Assembly: GCA_963818505.1 (NCBI GenBank)
Contig: CAWFSJ010000001.1
Location: 434,001 to 498,000 of the forward strand
Length of the DNA: 64,000 bases
From: JADKAV01 sp963818505
GTDB taxonomy: Bacteria > Actinomycetota > Actinomycetes > S36-B12 > UBA10799
Direction: 5' to 3'
Shown here one piece after another: positions 51,474-60,527 of this stretch. The notes under the pieces were generated by a model, which was given only the letters and a program-made list of their open reading frames with translations, did not search any database and had not been told where the DNA came from. Numbering within the stretch: the first letter of the stretch is position 1; every line of letters starts with the position of its first letter. The position numbers and the translations under genes are program-made.

Positions 51474-54314
51474 TCAGCTGCAGCCGCTCGTCGATCCGCA
51501 TCCTTCGCACACATAGCAAGAACCAGCTGGGCGCATCTTGATCCCGCAGGTCATGCACAAAGGGGCGTCAGCGGTCTTGCCAGTGATCGCCTCAAGCAGT
51601 TCGGCTGAAGAATGCACCGAGGCTGGGACGCTGGCCGCGCCCGCCTCATGCTCGGCAGTTCCTGCGCTCAGATCCTCGAATACCGGATCGTCCACGACGG
51701 CGGTCGGGGACTGTGCCGCGTGTCCGTTGGACTCGTTGAGCTGCTCGGCACGCTCCTCCGCGGTGAAGATGCCCAGAGCGGCACGCTTCTCGTACGGCAG
51801 GTGGTCCAGCGCCAAGCGCCGGAAGATGTAGTCCATCATCGACTGCGCCATGCGGATGTCGGGATCGTCGGTCATACCCGAAGGCTCGAACCGCATGTTG
51901 ACGAACTTCGCCACGTAGGCCTCGAGCGGCACCCCGTACTGCAGCGCGATCGACACCCCGATCGAGAATGCATCCATCACTCCGGCCAGCGTCGAACCCT
52001 GCTTCCCGAGCTTCAAGAACACCTCGCCCAGACCGTCGTCGGGGTAGGAGCCGGCCGTCATGTAGCCCTCCGCGCCGCCGACGCTGAAGGAGATTGTCTG
52101 GCTCGGGCGCTTCTTCGGAAGCCGCTTGCGCACCGGACGGTGGTCCACCACGACCTCCGCGGCGGCCGTCTTCTTCTCCGCCTTGCCGTCGGAGAGGGGC
52201 TGACCCACCTTGCAGTTGTCCCGGTAGATCGCCAGGGCCTTCAAACCCGTCTTCCACCCCTGGAAGTAGATCTCCTCGACCTCCTCGATGGTGGCCGTCT
52301 CCGGCATGTTCACCGTCTTCGAGATCGCTCCGGACAGGAAGGGCTGGACCGCCGCCATCATCCGCACGTGTCCCATCGGGCTGATCGCCCGCTCCCCCAT
52401 GGCGCAGTCGAAGACCTGGTAGTGCTCCGGCTTCAGTCCGGGCGCATCCACCACATGCCCATGGCCGGCGATGTACTCGACGATCGCTTCGACAGTCTCC
52501 TGGGTGTACCCGAGCTTGCTCAGCGCCCGCGGGATCGTCTGGTTGACGATCTGCATGGAACCGCCGCCAACAAGTTTCTTGAACTTCACCAGGGAGAAGT
52601 CAGGCTCGATCCCGGTCGTGTCGCAGTCCATCATGAACCCGATCGTTCCCGTGGGCGCCAAGACGCTGGCCTGGGCGTTGCGCCAGCCGTTCTTCGCGCC
52701 GATCGCGTTGCCCTGCTCCCACATTTGCGACGCGAGTTGCAGCACATCGCTGTCCAGGGTGGATACCGAGCGCACACTGTCGGTCGCGGCGGCATGCTTG
52801 CGCATCACCCGGGCGTGCGCCGAGGCGTTGCGAGCGAAACCGTTGTACGGCCCTACAACCCCGGCAAGTTCGGCGGAACGCTTGTAGGCCGCACCGGTCA
52901 TGAGGCTGGTGATCGACGCTGCAAGCGCACGACCACCATCGGAGTCGTACGGCAATCCACAGGCCATCAGCAGCGCACCAAGGTTCGCGTAGCCGATACC
53001 CAGTTGCCGGTAATCGCGGGTTGTGGCACCAATGGCCTCGGTCGGGAAGTCCGCGAAGCAGATCGAGATGTCCATCGCAGTGATGATCATCTGGACGGCC
53101 TTGTTGAACTTCACCGCGTCGAACGACCCATCCTCCTGCAGGAACTTCATCAGGTTCAGGGAAGCGAGGTTGCACGAGCTGTTGTCCAGCGACATGTACT
53201 CCGAACACGGGTTGGACGCAGTGATGCGGCCCGTCTCCGGGTTGGTGTGCCAGTCGTTGATCGTGTCGTCGTACTGGATGCCCGGGTCTGCGCAGGCCCA
53301 CGCCGCCTCGGACATGCGGCGGAACAACTTCTTCGCATCGATGGTCTCGATGACCTCGCCGTTGGTGCGTGAGCGCAGTCCGAACTCGTCGCCGTTCTCA
53401 ACTGCCCGCATGAACTCGTCGGAGACGCGCACGGAGTTGTTGGCGTTCTGGTACTGGACACTGTTGATGTCCTTGCCGCCGAGGTCCATGTCGAAACCGG
53501 CGTCGCGCAACACGCGGATCTTCTCCTCCTCGCGCACCTTGGTCTCGATGAACTCCTCTACGTCCGGGTGGTCCACATCGAGCACGACCATCTTCGCGGC
53601 CCGCCGTGTGGCGCCGCCCGACTTGATGGTGCCGGCTGACGCATCGGCGCCGCGCATGAAGGAGACCGGGCCGGAAGCTGTGCCACCCGATGAGCGCAGG
53701 AGTTCCTTGCTGGAGCGGATGCGGGAGATGTTCAGGCCAGCCCCGGAACCACCCTTGAAGATCAGGCCTTCCTCGCGGTACCAGTTCAGGATCGAGTCCA
53801 TCGTGTCGTCGACAGCCAGGATGAAGCACGCGCTGACCTGCTGAGGTGCCGTCGTCCCTACGTTGAACCACACCGGGGAGTTGAAGGAGAACACCTGGTT
53901 GAGCAGCATCCAGGTCAACTCGTGCTCGAACACCTCCGCGTCAGCCTCGGTGGCGAAGTAGCCGTTGTCCTTGCCACCCTTGACGTAGGTGAGCACGACC
54001 CGATCGATGAGCTGCTTGAGACTCCACTCGCGCTGATCGGTGCCCAATGCTCCGCGGAAGTACTTCGTCGTCACGATCGTGGAAGCGTTGAGTGACCAGA
54101 AGGCGGGGAACTCCACACCTCGCTGCTCGAACACGACCTCATCGGTCTTCCAGTTCGTCTGGACGACATCGCGACGCTCCCACTCGACGTCGTCATAGGG
54201 GTGCACCCCCGGCGTCGTGTACAGCCGCTCGATGGTCAAACCCGTGGTCTGCACGGTCACCTCGGCTCCTTTCACGCCCGCAGTGCGCGCCTTGGGAATG
54301 GACTGATCGGTCAT
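51474..54314 (-). CDS. nrdJ: Vitamin B12-dependent (class II) ribonucleoside-diphosphate reductase
   Basis: 946 residues, family length for the long B12-dependent enzyme. It reduces ribonucleotides to deoxyribonucleotides using adenosylcobalamin as radical source, independent of oxygen. Recognisable parts are SPVWFNVGT, ACFILAVDDTMDSILNW, NPCSEYMSLDNSSCNLASLNL with active-site residues, and LAPTGTIGFMMDCDTTGIEPDFSLVKFK. The C-terminus has a Cys-rich zinc-like end (CMTCGIKM, CEGCGSTSGCS) with the redox pair. AAGGAGG lies 5 bases before ATG, and the start overlaps the nrdR stop (ATGA), so both are one operon. Confidence 0.97.
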   Translation of the reverse strand: MTDQSIPKARTAGVKGAEVTVQTTGLTIERLYTTPGVHPYDDVEWERRDVVQTNWKTDEVVFEQRGVEFPAFWSLNASTIVTTKYFRGALGTDQREWSLKQLIDRVVLTYVKGGKDNGYFATEADAEVFEHELTWMLLNQVFSFNSPVWFNVGTTAPQQVSACFILAVDDTMDSILNWYREEGLIFKGGSGAGLNISRIRSSKELLRSSGGTASGPVSFMRGADASAGTIKSGGATRRAAKMVVLDVDHPDVEEFIETKVREEEKIRVLRDAGFDMDLGGKDINSVQYQNANNSVRVSDEFMRAVENGDEFGLRSRTNGEVIETIDAKKLFRRMSEAAWACADPGIQYDDTINDWHTNPETGRITASNPCSEYMSLDNSSCNLASLNLMKFLQEDGSFDAVKFNKAVQMIITAMDISICFADFPTEAIGATTRDYRQLGIGYANLGALLMACGLPYDSDGGRALAASITSLMTGAAYKRSAELAGVVGPYNGFARNASAHARVMRKHAAATDSVRSVSTLDSDVLQLASQMWEQGNAIGAKNGWRNAQASVLAPTGTIGFMMDCDTTGIEPDFSLVKFKKLVGGGSMQIVNQTIPRALSKLGYTQETVEAIVEYIAGHGHVVDAPGLKPEHYQVFDCAMGERAISPMGHVRMMAAVQPFLSGAISKTVNMPETATIEEVEEIYFQGWKTGLKALAIYRDNCKVGQPLSDGKAEKKTAAAEVVVDHRPVRKRLPKKRPSQTISFSVGGAEGYMTAGSYPDDGLGEVFLKLGKQGSTLAGVMDAFSIGVSIALQYGVPLEAYVAKFVNMRFEPSGMTDDPDIRMAQSMMDYIFRRLALDHLPYEKRAALGIFTAEERAEQLNESNGHAAQSPTAVVDDPVFEDLSAGTAEHEAGAASVPASVHSSAELLEAITGKTADAPLCMTCGIKMRPAGSCYVCEGCGSTSGCS

Positions 54315-54850
54315 GCGTCCTCCTTCTGGACAACAGTGGCGAACGGCACTTTGTGCCCTTCGGTGATATCGATTCGTACGTGCCGGGAGGTGCCCGCGGA
54401 GGCATCCCGGCTGGCCTTCAGCAATGCGATTTCCTGTTCGAAGTCGGCCAGGCAGTCAAAGGCGCGGTACACCGAGGCGAATCGCAGATAGGCGACCTCA
54501 TCCAGGTCGCGCAAGGGGCCCAGGATCGTCAGACCGATCTCATGGGCGGGAACCTCAGCGCATCCGGAATCACGCAGTGCGTCTTCCACCTGCTGGGCGA
54601 GCACGGCCAGCTCATCCTCAGTCACCGGCCGGCCCTGGCACGCCTTGCGAACGCCAGAGACGATCTTGTCGCGGCGGAAGGGCTCGACCACACCTGACCT
54701 CTTCACCACATTCAGTGCTGCCACCTCGATCGTGGTGAACCGACGCTGGCAGGCACCACATTGGCGCCGCCTGCGCACCGCAGAACCGTCGTCGGCCATC
54801 CGGCTGTCAACGACCCTGGAATCGTCGCTGCGACAGAAGGGGCAGTGCAT
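54311..54850 (-). CDS. nrdR: Ribonucleotide reductase repressor
   Basis: 179 residues, slightly longer than the usual 150. A zinc ribbon (C3, C6, C31, C34 with RRRRQCGACQRRFTT) binds DNA, and an ATP-cone domain (about 47-137) senses ATP/dATP. NrdR represses ribonucleotide reductase genes when dATP is high. It is coupled to nrdJ, and upstream boxes at 54945-54988 suggest autoregulation, as described for Streptomyces nrdRJ. A C-terminal extension of about 40 residues is acidic and variable. Confidence 0.95.
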   Translation of the reverse strand: MHCPFCRSDDSRVVDSRMADDGSAVRRRRQCGACQRRFTTIEVAALNVVKRSGVVEPFRRDKIVSGVRKACQGRPVTEDELAVLAQQVEDALRDSGCAEVPAHEIGLTILGPLRDLDEVAYLRFASVYRAFDCLADFEQEIALLKASRDASAGTSRHVRIDITEGHKVPFATVVQKEDA

Positions 54851-54944
54851 GTGTTCCCGCTTTCTGGGCTCTCAACCCAACGTCTGTGGATGAAACGGCG
54901 GACTTCCTGGGGGAAACCTGGGTACAAACTGTGCCGAAACAACC

Positions 54945-54956
54945 ACAACCTGTGGA
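54945..54956. promoter_or_regulatory. Candidate NrdR box 1
   Basis: ACAACCTGTGGA fits the core aCwAtATaTwGt at 8-9 of 12 positions. It starts 32 bp before box 2, about three helical turns, the arrangement expected for tandem NrdR boxes. It lies about 95 bp upstream of nrdR. Confidence 0.45.
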
Positions 54957-54976
54957 TGAATAACATCGGTGTAAGT

Positions 54977-54988
54977 ACTACATGTGGT
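54977..54988. promoter_or_regulatory. Candidate NrdR box 2
   Basis: ACTACATGTGGT matches the core aCwAtATaTwGt at 9 of 12 positions and is nearly palindromic. Together with box 1 it would let NrdR repress its own operon. Confidence 0.55.
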
Positions 54989-55041
54989 GGTAACCGTATG
55001 CGGCCACCATCGGTTGTGCAAGCACTTTCGCCACAGTGTCG

Positions 55042-55512
55042 TCAGGACCGACCAAGTGGGCGATCCTGCATCACCAGAACCACCTCACCGACTTGCAGCA
55101 CATGACCTGGGCCGAAACCGTTGATTTGTTGCAGCTGCATCACGACCTCTCGCGGATCTTCACCAGCAGACACCTGGGTAGCGATGCTCCACAGCGTGTC
55201 GCCCGGGGCCACGGTCCAGGCGGGCCGGGCCATGGACTCCGCCACGACCGGGCCCGTCGACGAAGTCACGGCGGGGGCCGACGCCGTCGAATGCGGAGCC
55301 ATCACGAAGCCGGCAAGGGCCAGAACGAACACCGATGCGATCGCGCTCGCCCATCTCACCGCGTCGATGTCGCGCAGGCGTTGCGGTTCCTCGACTGGCT
55401 GCGCGGGCGCTGGCGGCAACGTCGCCGCGCGCGTCGCCTGGAAGTTCACGCTCAGTCGGGGGCGCCGAAGACGGTCGCTGACCACCTGGGGGGAAGCACT
55501 AATGGTAGCCAT
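55042..55512 (-). CDS. LysM-domain membrane protein, SOS cell-division-suppressor-like (Rv2719c/DivS position)
   Basis: 156 residues. A cytosolic Arg/Pro-rich N-terminus is followed by a membrane segment (WASAIASVFVLALAGFVMA) and a C-terminal LysM domain (WTVAPGDTLWSIATQVSA, GHVLQVGEVVLV) that binds peptidoglycan. The same architecture and divergent position from lexA are known for mycobacterial Rv2719c (ChiZ), an SOS-induced division inhibitor. A LexA box lies 33 bp upstream of the ATG. Division inhibition here is inferred from context. GGAGTTGGAC precedes ATG 55512. Confidence 0.88.
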   Translation of the reverse strand: MATISASPQVVSDRLRRPRLSVNFQATRAATLPPAPAQPVEEPQRLRDIDAVRWASAIASVFVLALAGFVMAPHSTASAPAVTSSTGPVVAESMARPAWTVAPGDTLWSIATQVSAGEDPREVVMQLQQINGFGPGHVLQVGEVVLVMQDRPLGRS

Positions 55513-55544
55513 GTCCAACTCCAATCCTTCGTACAGACGTTCTT

Positions 55545-55560
55545 ATGAACGCATGTTCGA
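55545..55560. promoter_or_regulatory. LexA box 1
   Basis: ATGAACGCATGTTCGA matches the actinobacterial SOS box TCGAACNNNNGTTCGA at all but the first two positions. It overlaps a second palindrome, CGTTCTTATGAACG (55538-55551). It lies nearest to the divergent LysM gene. Confidence 0.8.
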
Positions 55561-55596
55561 TGTCTACCAGATGGGTGCGACACGTTTCCACCCCTA

Positions 55597-55612
55597 TCGA
55601 ACATATGTTTGA
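55597..55612. promoter_or_regulatory. LexA box 2, lexA operator
   Basis: TCGAACATATGTTTGA matches the SOS box except one base. It overlaps the lexA -35 element, as expected for autorepression. Confidence 0.88.
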
Positions 55613-55637
55613 GTTGGGCGGCCGAAATGGCTATGGT
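55609..55637 (+). promoter_or_regulatory. lexA promoter
   Basis: -35 TTGAGT (55609-55614) and -10 TATGGT (55632-55637) are spaced 17 bp. LexA box 2 covers the first part of the -35 element. Confidence 0.65.
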
Positions 55638-55680
55638 GAACGCAGCGAGGCAATCCGCAGCAGGTCACCGGGAGGACAGC

Positions 55681-56394
55681 ATGGCCAGAACCGCAGACAA
55701 CAAACAGGCGAGCACATCAGGGCAATCGACACCGGAGGTGGTGGCACTGCCCGACGCCGCCCCCGGCCGGGACGGTCTCACAGAACGCCAACGCATGATC
55801 CTCGTGGAGATCCGGCGGATCGTCGCGTCGAGGGGTTATCCCCCGTCGGTTCGCGAGATCGGTGAGATCGTCGGCCTCACCAGTCCCTCGAGTGTCAATT
55901 ACCAACTCAAGGCCCTGGAACGCAAGGGCTACATTCGCCGTGACCCACACCGACCGCGGGCACTGGAAGTGCTCCTCCCCTCCGAGGTGGACCAGACCGA
56001 CAGTGGTGACGACCGGCCGACGCCGAGGTATGTGCCTTTGGTCGGGCGGATCGCCGCAGGCGGGCCCATCCTGGCCGAGGAGGCCGTGGAGTCGGTCTTC
56101 CCACTGCCGGCGGAACTGGTGGGCGACGGAGAACTGTTCCTGCTCAATGTCGTCGGCGACTCGATGATCGAAGCGGCAATCTGCGACGGGGACTGGGTGG
56201 TCGTGCGTCGGCAGCCCGATGCGGACAACGGCGAGATCGTGGCGGCCTTGCTCGACGATGAAGCAACGGTCAAGACCCTCAAGCGCCGCGATGGGCACGT
56301 GTGGCTCTTGCCGCACAACCCGGCCTTCGAGCCGATCGATGGTGACCATGCGCAGATTCTGGGCAAGGTGGTCGCAGTCCTGCGCCGGGTCTAG
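55681..56394 (+). CDS. lexA: LexA SOS repressor
   Basis: 237 residues. The winged-helix DNA-binding domain (about 32-100) has GYPPSVREIGEIVGLTSPSSV. The self-cleavage site Ala126-Gly127 and the Ser161/Lys198 dyad (GDSM, ATVKTLKR) are intact. RecA filaments on single-stranded DNA trigger cleavage and derepress SOS genes. ATG 55681 was chosen for GGGAGG upstream. Its stop shares bases with the convergent dinG stop (CTAG). Confidence 0.97.
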   Translation: MARTADNKQASTSGQSTPEVVALPDAAPGRDGLTERQRMILVEIRRIVASRGYPPSVREIGEIVGLTSPSSVNYQLKALERKGYIRRDPHRPRALEVLLPSEVDQTDSGDDRPTPRYVPLVGRIAAGGPILAEEAVESVFPLPAELVGDGELFLLNVVGDSMIEAAICDGDWVVVRRQPDADNGEIVAALLDDEATVKTLKRRDGHVWLLPHNPAFEPIDGDHAQILGKVVAVLRRV

Positions 56395-58298
56395 TCCTGC
56401 TTGTACCCGGCATCCAGGCGGGACAGCGCCTGGGCCACTTTGGCAGGGTCGGTCATGTAGCTCAGCGGGGGGAGGCTTCGCCGCAGGTATCCCCCGTATC
56501 GGCGGTTGGCAAGGCGACTGTCCAGGATCGCAACGACACCGCGGTCGGCATCCGATCGGATCAATCTGCCCGCCCCTTGGGCCAGGGTCATGGCTGCCAG
56601 CGGCAAAGAGACCTGCATCCAACCGGACCCGCCCCGGGAGTCGATCGCCGACTGCCGTGCGCTCACGACCGGATCCGTGGGCGGCGGGAAGGGCAACTTG
56701 TCAATGAGCACCAGCGTGCACGCCGGTCCGGGGACGTCGACCCCCTGCCACAAGCCCAATGTGCCGACCAAGACGCTCTCGTGGTTCGCAGCGAAGGCGC
56801 GAATGAGCGGCGTGGTCGGCTCTCCTTTGCGCTGAACCAGCAGATCGGGGGCGATCCCTTCCAGCGCGTCCTGCATCGCATCGACGCCACGCCAGGACGC
56901 CATCAGCACCAGCGCGCGGCCACCCGCCGCGGCAACCAGATCACGGGCAACATCCAGGGCAGCCGGCGTCGGCCAGTCGGGACCCGGTGGGGCGAGCCTG
57001 TCAGGGACGAAAAGAATTCCTTGAGTGGAGTAGTCGAACGGGCTACCTACGTCCTCCCCCTCCCATTGTCCGGGGCGAAGCCCTAGTTGTTCTGCGATCG
57101 TCGTGAAGCTGCCCCCGAGTTGCAGCGTGGCTGAGGTGAAGACTGCTGCCCGTTCGCCGATGATCCCTTCGCGTACAACCCCTGAGACGTCGAGGGGCAA
57201 CACCACCAGACGATCGCCGCGCCGCCACATGACGCTGGACTCATCGGCACCGAGCAGTTCCCCAGCAGCATCGTGGACCATCTCCACGGAGGCGAGCGCC
57301 CGCTGTCGGCTCGCAGGATCGGACTGCGTGGCACGGCGAAGCGATGCCATCGCCAGACCGCATGCCTCACGGACTGTGGACAACGCGGTCAGTACCGCAC
57401 GCGGCAGTTCCGCTACGCGGCGGCCGTCGGCGGCGTCCCAAATAGTGAATGCGCCCTCCAGGGCGTCCGCAGCGTCCTGGATCCGATCCGCCTCATCCGC
57501 GCTGCCAGCGGCCTTGGTTCGCCGGGAAGCCCGGGCCAGCGCCTCAACGGACAGCTCATCGGTAGCCGCTCGCTGAAGTGCCCCCGGAAGGGCATGGGCC
57601 TCGTCCACGATGACCGCGTCGTGCTCGCCGAGGATTCCCTCCTGAACTGCATTGAGAGCCAGCAAAGAGTGGTTCGTGACGACAATGTCAGCCGCGCGGG
57701 CTGTTGCAATCGCCTTCTCGGCCCAACACTGCTCGACGAAGCCGCAACCTGAACCCCGGGAGCATTCCTGGGCGTTCACCGAGAACGCCTGCCAGACCAT
57801 CCCAGAGACGTCCTCGAGTTCGTCGCGGTCACCGGTGGACGTCGTGGCCGCCCATTCGTTGACCCGCTGCGCTTGCTTCTCCGTGGCCGTGCGATCCAGG
57901 GTTTGCTGTTCGGGATCGGCCGCACCACCCGAGGACCGGGCCAGACACAGGTAGTTGCTACGTCCCTTGAGGGTCGCGAACCGAACCTCCCGCTGCACCA
58001 TGGGCGTGAGGACGTCGATCATCTTCGGCAGGTCACGCTCGACCAGTTGGTGCTGCAGGGCCAAAGTGGCCGTCGCGACCACGACGCGCGACTGGCCGGG
58101 ATCTGCCTGCGCAACATGTGCGATGGCGGGTACGAGGTAGCCCACCGATTTGCCGGTTCCGGTTCCGGCTTGGATCAGCACGGTGCCTTCGTGGTCAAGT
58201 GCGCGTCCCACCAGCTCGACCATTTCAAGTTGTCCAACCCGGTGCGTCCCGTGCAAGTCCGCCACCACTGCTTCGAGCAACTCCGGCAACTGCTGCAT
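56391..58298 (-). CDS. dinG: DinG/XPD-family ATP-dependent DNA helicase
   Basis: 635 residues. Walker A is at AGTGTGKS (44-51) and DEAH at 232-235. Four Cys (118, 179, 185, 191) fit an Fe-S cluster, and C-terminal helicase motifs include VGTLGLWQGVDVPG and QGAGRLIRS. DinG unwinds 5'-3' DNA, R-loops and forked substrates. It converges on lexA with a 4-nt stop overlap. The ATG lacks a ribosome site and has CACAAT 6 bases upstream. No LexA box is visible at its own start. Confidence 0.93.
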   Translation of the reverse strand: MQQLPELLEAVVADLHGTHRVGQLEMVELVGRALDHEGTVLIQAGTGTGKSVGYLVPAIAHVAQADPGQSRVVVATATLALQHQLVERDLPKMIDVLTPMVQREVRFATLKGRSNYLCLARSSGGAADPEQQTLDRTATEKQAQRVNEWAATTSTGDRDELEDVSGMVWQAFSVNAQECSRGSGCGFVEQCWAEKAIATARAADIVVTNHSLLALNAVQEGILGEHDAVIVDEAHALPGALQRAATDELSVEALARASRRTKAAGSADEADRIQDAADALEGAFTIWDAADGRRVAELPRAVLTALSTVREACGLAMASLRRATQSDPASRQRALASVEMVHDAAGELLGADESSVMWRRGDRLVVLPLDVSGVVREGIIGERAAVFTSATLQLGGSFTTIAEQLGLRPGQWEGEDVGSPFDYSTQGILFVPDRLAPPGPDWPTPAALDVARDLVAAAGGRALVLMASWRGVDAMQDALEGIAPDLLVQRKGEPTTPLIRAFAANHESVLVGTLGLWQGVDVPGPACTLVLIDKLPFPPPTDPVVSARQSAIDSRGGSGWMQVSLPLAAMTLAQGAGRLIRSDADRGVVAILDSRLANRRYGGYLRRSLPPLSYMTDPAKVAQALSRLDAGYKQD

Positions 58299-58304
58299 CC
58301 GTCG

Positions 58305-58310
58305 ATTGTG
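58305..58310 (-). promoter_or_regulatory. Candidate -10 element, dinG
   Basis: CACAAT is followed by 6 bases and ATG 58298, identical in hexamer and spacing to the hydrolase gene at 11370-11375. Confidence 0.4.
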
Positions 58311-58330
58311 TCAGCCGTGGTCGGTAGCGA

Positions 58331-59710
58331 TCAGTCGTGTGCCTCGCCTGTGGGTTGTCCGCTGGCCCTGGTCATGGCCGCAGCCAGGTCGGCGGGAACG
58401 CGCGCCCGGACTGAGGTGCCCGCTTCGCCATGCTCCATGTGGACCTCCGTGCCCACTTCGTAAACCCGCGAGACCAGGTCGCCGCGATCGAAGGGGACCG
58501 TTAGATCGACCTCGACCATCGGGTCTGGTAGGGCTGCATCCAGGTGCCGCAGCAGGTCATCAAGGCCCTCCCCCGTCTTGGCGGACACCTCCAGACTGTG
58601 GGGCAGTTCCCGACGGATCTGGGCCAGTGTGTCGGTATCGGCCACATCGACCTTGTTGGCCACGACGAGTTCCGCGGCGTCGTGCTGACGGGTATCGCGC
58701 ATGGCGTCACGCACGGCCTGCAACTGTCCGAGGGGATCCGGATCGGTGGCATCGATCACGATCACCAGGAGATCACCAGCGGCCACCTCCTCGAGCGTCG
58801 ACTTGAAGGCCTCCACCAGAGCGTGGGGCAGATGGCGCACGAAGCCGACCGTGTCGGTCACGGTGAAGTAGCGTCCCGACGCGGTCTTGCCGCGCCGCAC
58901 GGTCGGGTCGAGGGTGGCGAAGAGGGCATCGTCGACGAGCTGGCCGGCTCCGGTCAGCCGGTTCAAGAGGCTGGATTTCCCCGCATTGGTGTATCCGGCC
59001 AGCACGACCGAGGGTTCATCTGAGTTGCGCCGCAGAGCCGCCTTGGACTCACGAACCTTGTCGAGTTTGCGCAGTTGTCGGCGCAGTCGGCTCATCTGGG
59101 AGCGGATGCGCCGCCGGTCTGTCTCGATCTTGGTCTCGCCCGGGCCGCGGGCCAGGACGCCGGCACCTTGCTGGCTCAAGGATTCTCCCCAGCCACGCAG
59201 CCTGGGAAGCATGTACTCCATCTGAGCCAGTGCCACCTGCGCCTTGCCCTCCTTGCTGCGGGCATGGTGGGCGAAGATGTCAAGGATCAGCCACGTACGG
59301 TCGACGACCTTGACCTTGAGCACGGCCTCGAGTTTGCGCAACTGCCCAGGTGTCAACTCACCGTCGCAGATCACGGTGTCGGCCCCGGTGGCAGCGACGA
59401 TGTCGCGCAACTCCCGTGCCTTGCCCGACCCGACGTAGGTGGCGGGGTCCGGCACAGAGCGTCGCTGAACCACCCCTTCGAGGACCACTGAACCGGCCGT
59501 CTGCGCCAACCGGGCGAGTTCCTGCAGGGAACGTTCGGCGTCAACCGCGCTGCCCTGGGTCCACACCCCGACCAGCACGACGCGCTCCAGCCTGACCTGC
59601 CGGTACTCGACCTCCGAGATGTCCTCAAGTTCGGTGGACAGGCCCGGGACCCGGCGTAGTGCTTGCCGATCGGCCAGTTGATCTTCGATGCGAACGTCGT
59701 CTTCAGCCAC
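58331..59710 (-). CDS. hflX: HflX ribosome-associated GTPase
   Basis: 459 residues. The N-terminal HflX domain (YVGSGKARELRDIV, GELTPGQLRKLE) is followed by GPGETKIETDRRRIR and a Ras-like G domain: GYTNAGKSSLLN near 240, DTVGFVRHLP and ANKVD. In other bacteria HflX splits stalled 70S ribosomes and acts as an RNA helicase under stress. GTG 59710 overlaps the dapF stop by 8 nt. GGAG lies about 8 bases upstream. Confidence 0.96.
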   Translation of the reverse strand: MAEDDVRIEDQLADRQALRRVPGLSTELEDISEVEYRQVRLERVVLVGVWTQGSAVDAERSLQELARLAQTAGSVVLEGVVQRRSVPDPATYVGSGKARELRDIVAATGADTVICDGELTPGQLRKLEAVLKVKVVDRTWLILDIFAHHARSKEGKAQVALAQMEYMLPRLRGWGESLSQQGAGVLARGPGETKIETDRRRIRSQMSRLRRQLRKLDKVRESKAALRRNSDEPSVVLAGYTNAGKSSLLNRLTGAGQLVDDALFATLDPTVRRGKTASGRYFTVTDTVGFVRHLPHALVEAFKSTLEEVAAGDLLVIVIDATDPDPLGQLQAVRDAMRDTRQHDAAELVVANKVDVADTDTLAQIRRELPHSLEVSAKTGEGLDDLLRHLDAALPDPMVEVDLTVPFDRGDLVSRVYEVGTEVHMEHGEAGTSVRARVPADLAAAMTRASGQPTGEAHD

Positions 59711-60527
59711 GCAACAACTCCGAGAGTCTTGGGGAGAGTTGGCCCTCAGCCACCAGTTCAGCCGGGCCGGTGAGAATCAACGAGCCCCGGTCGGTGCGGC
59801 GTACGCTCAGCGAGCCGCCGGGGACGTCCACCTGCACGGTGGCTGGCCCATCGACGCTGGCGGCGGCCAAGGTGCGGTCGGCCACCGCGCAGATACCGGT
59901 CCCACACGATTGGGTTTCACCCACGCCGCGCTCGTGAACCCGCATCGCCACCTGCCGCCCGGGTTCTGCCACGACGACGAACTCCACGTTCACCCCATCG
60001 GGGAACACCTCGGACTCCACGTCGGGGGGTTCGATCAGTGAGCCGGGCGATTCGAGGTCGTCCACGAAGACCACCGCGTGCGGATTCGGCATGAAGACCG
60101 CATCTGCGGGCCACTCGTGGCCGTTCGCGCGCACCCGCACGCTGGCAGCTTCATGACGCGCGGAACCCATGTCCACGCTGACGACGTCCCCGTCCATCGA
60201 GATCCCACGCTGGCCGCCCCTGGTGGAGATGGCGAACGTGGGACTGTTGACCAACGCGTTCGACCAGAGGTACGCGGCAAACACTCGGGCTCCGTTGCCG
60301 CACATCTCTCCGGTCGAGCCATCGGCGTTGTAGTAGTCCATGAACCACAGGCCCTCGGCGTCAGGCACCACGCGGATGAGCCCGTCCCCGCCTACACCGG
60401 TCCGACGGTCGCAGATCGCGCGAACGGCCGGCTCCGAGACCTTCAGACGGTCCTCAAGATCGGGGACCAGGACAAAGTCATTACCTGTCCCGTGCCCCTT
60501 CACGAAGTCAACGCGTCGGTCACTCAT
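59703..60527 (-). CDS. dapF: Diaminopimelate epimerase
   Basis: 274 residues. It converts LL- to meso-diaminopimelate for lysine and peptidoglycan synthesis. The two catalytic Cys are C76 (EMCGNGARVF) and C208 (GETQSCGTGIC), with GHGTGNDFVLV at the N-terminus. ATG 60527 overlaps the miaA stop (ATGA). Cotranscription miaA-dapF-hflX follows the mycobacterial order. Confidence 0.97.
   Translation of the reverse strand: MSDRRVDFVKGHGTGNDFVLVPDLEDRLKVSEPAVRAICDRRTGVGGDGLIRVVPDAEGLWFMDYYNADGSTGEMCGNGARVFAAYLWSNALVNSPTFAISTRGGQRGISMDGDVVSVDMGSARHEAASVRVRANGHEWPADAVFMPNPHAVVFVDDLESPGSLIEPPDVESEVFPDGVNVEFVVVAEPGRQVAMRVHERGVGETQSCGTGICAVADRTLAAASVDGPATVQVDVPGGSLSVRRTDRGSLILTGPAELVAEGQLSPRLSELLRG

Noticed and set aside
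51474..51700. Cobalamin riboswitch near nrdJ
   Set aside because: nrdJ starts inside the nrdR stop overlap, leaving no leader; no B12 box was seen upstream of nrdR.
51612..53372. 586-codon plus-strand frame
   Set aside because: Antisense to nrdJ; Arg/His/Val-rich shadow, although very long.
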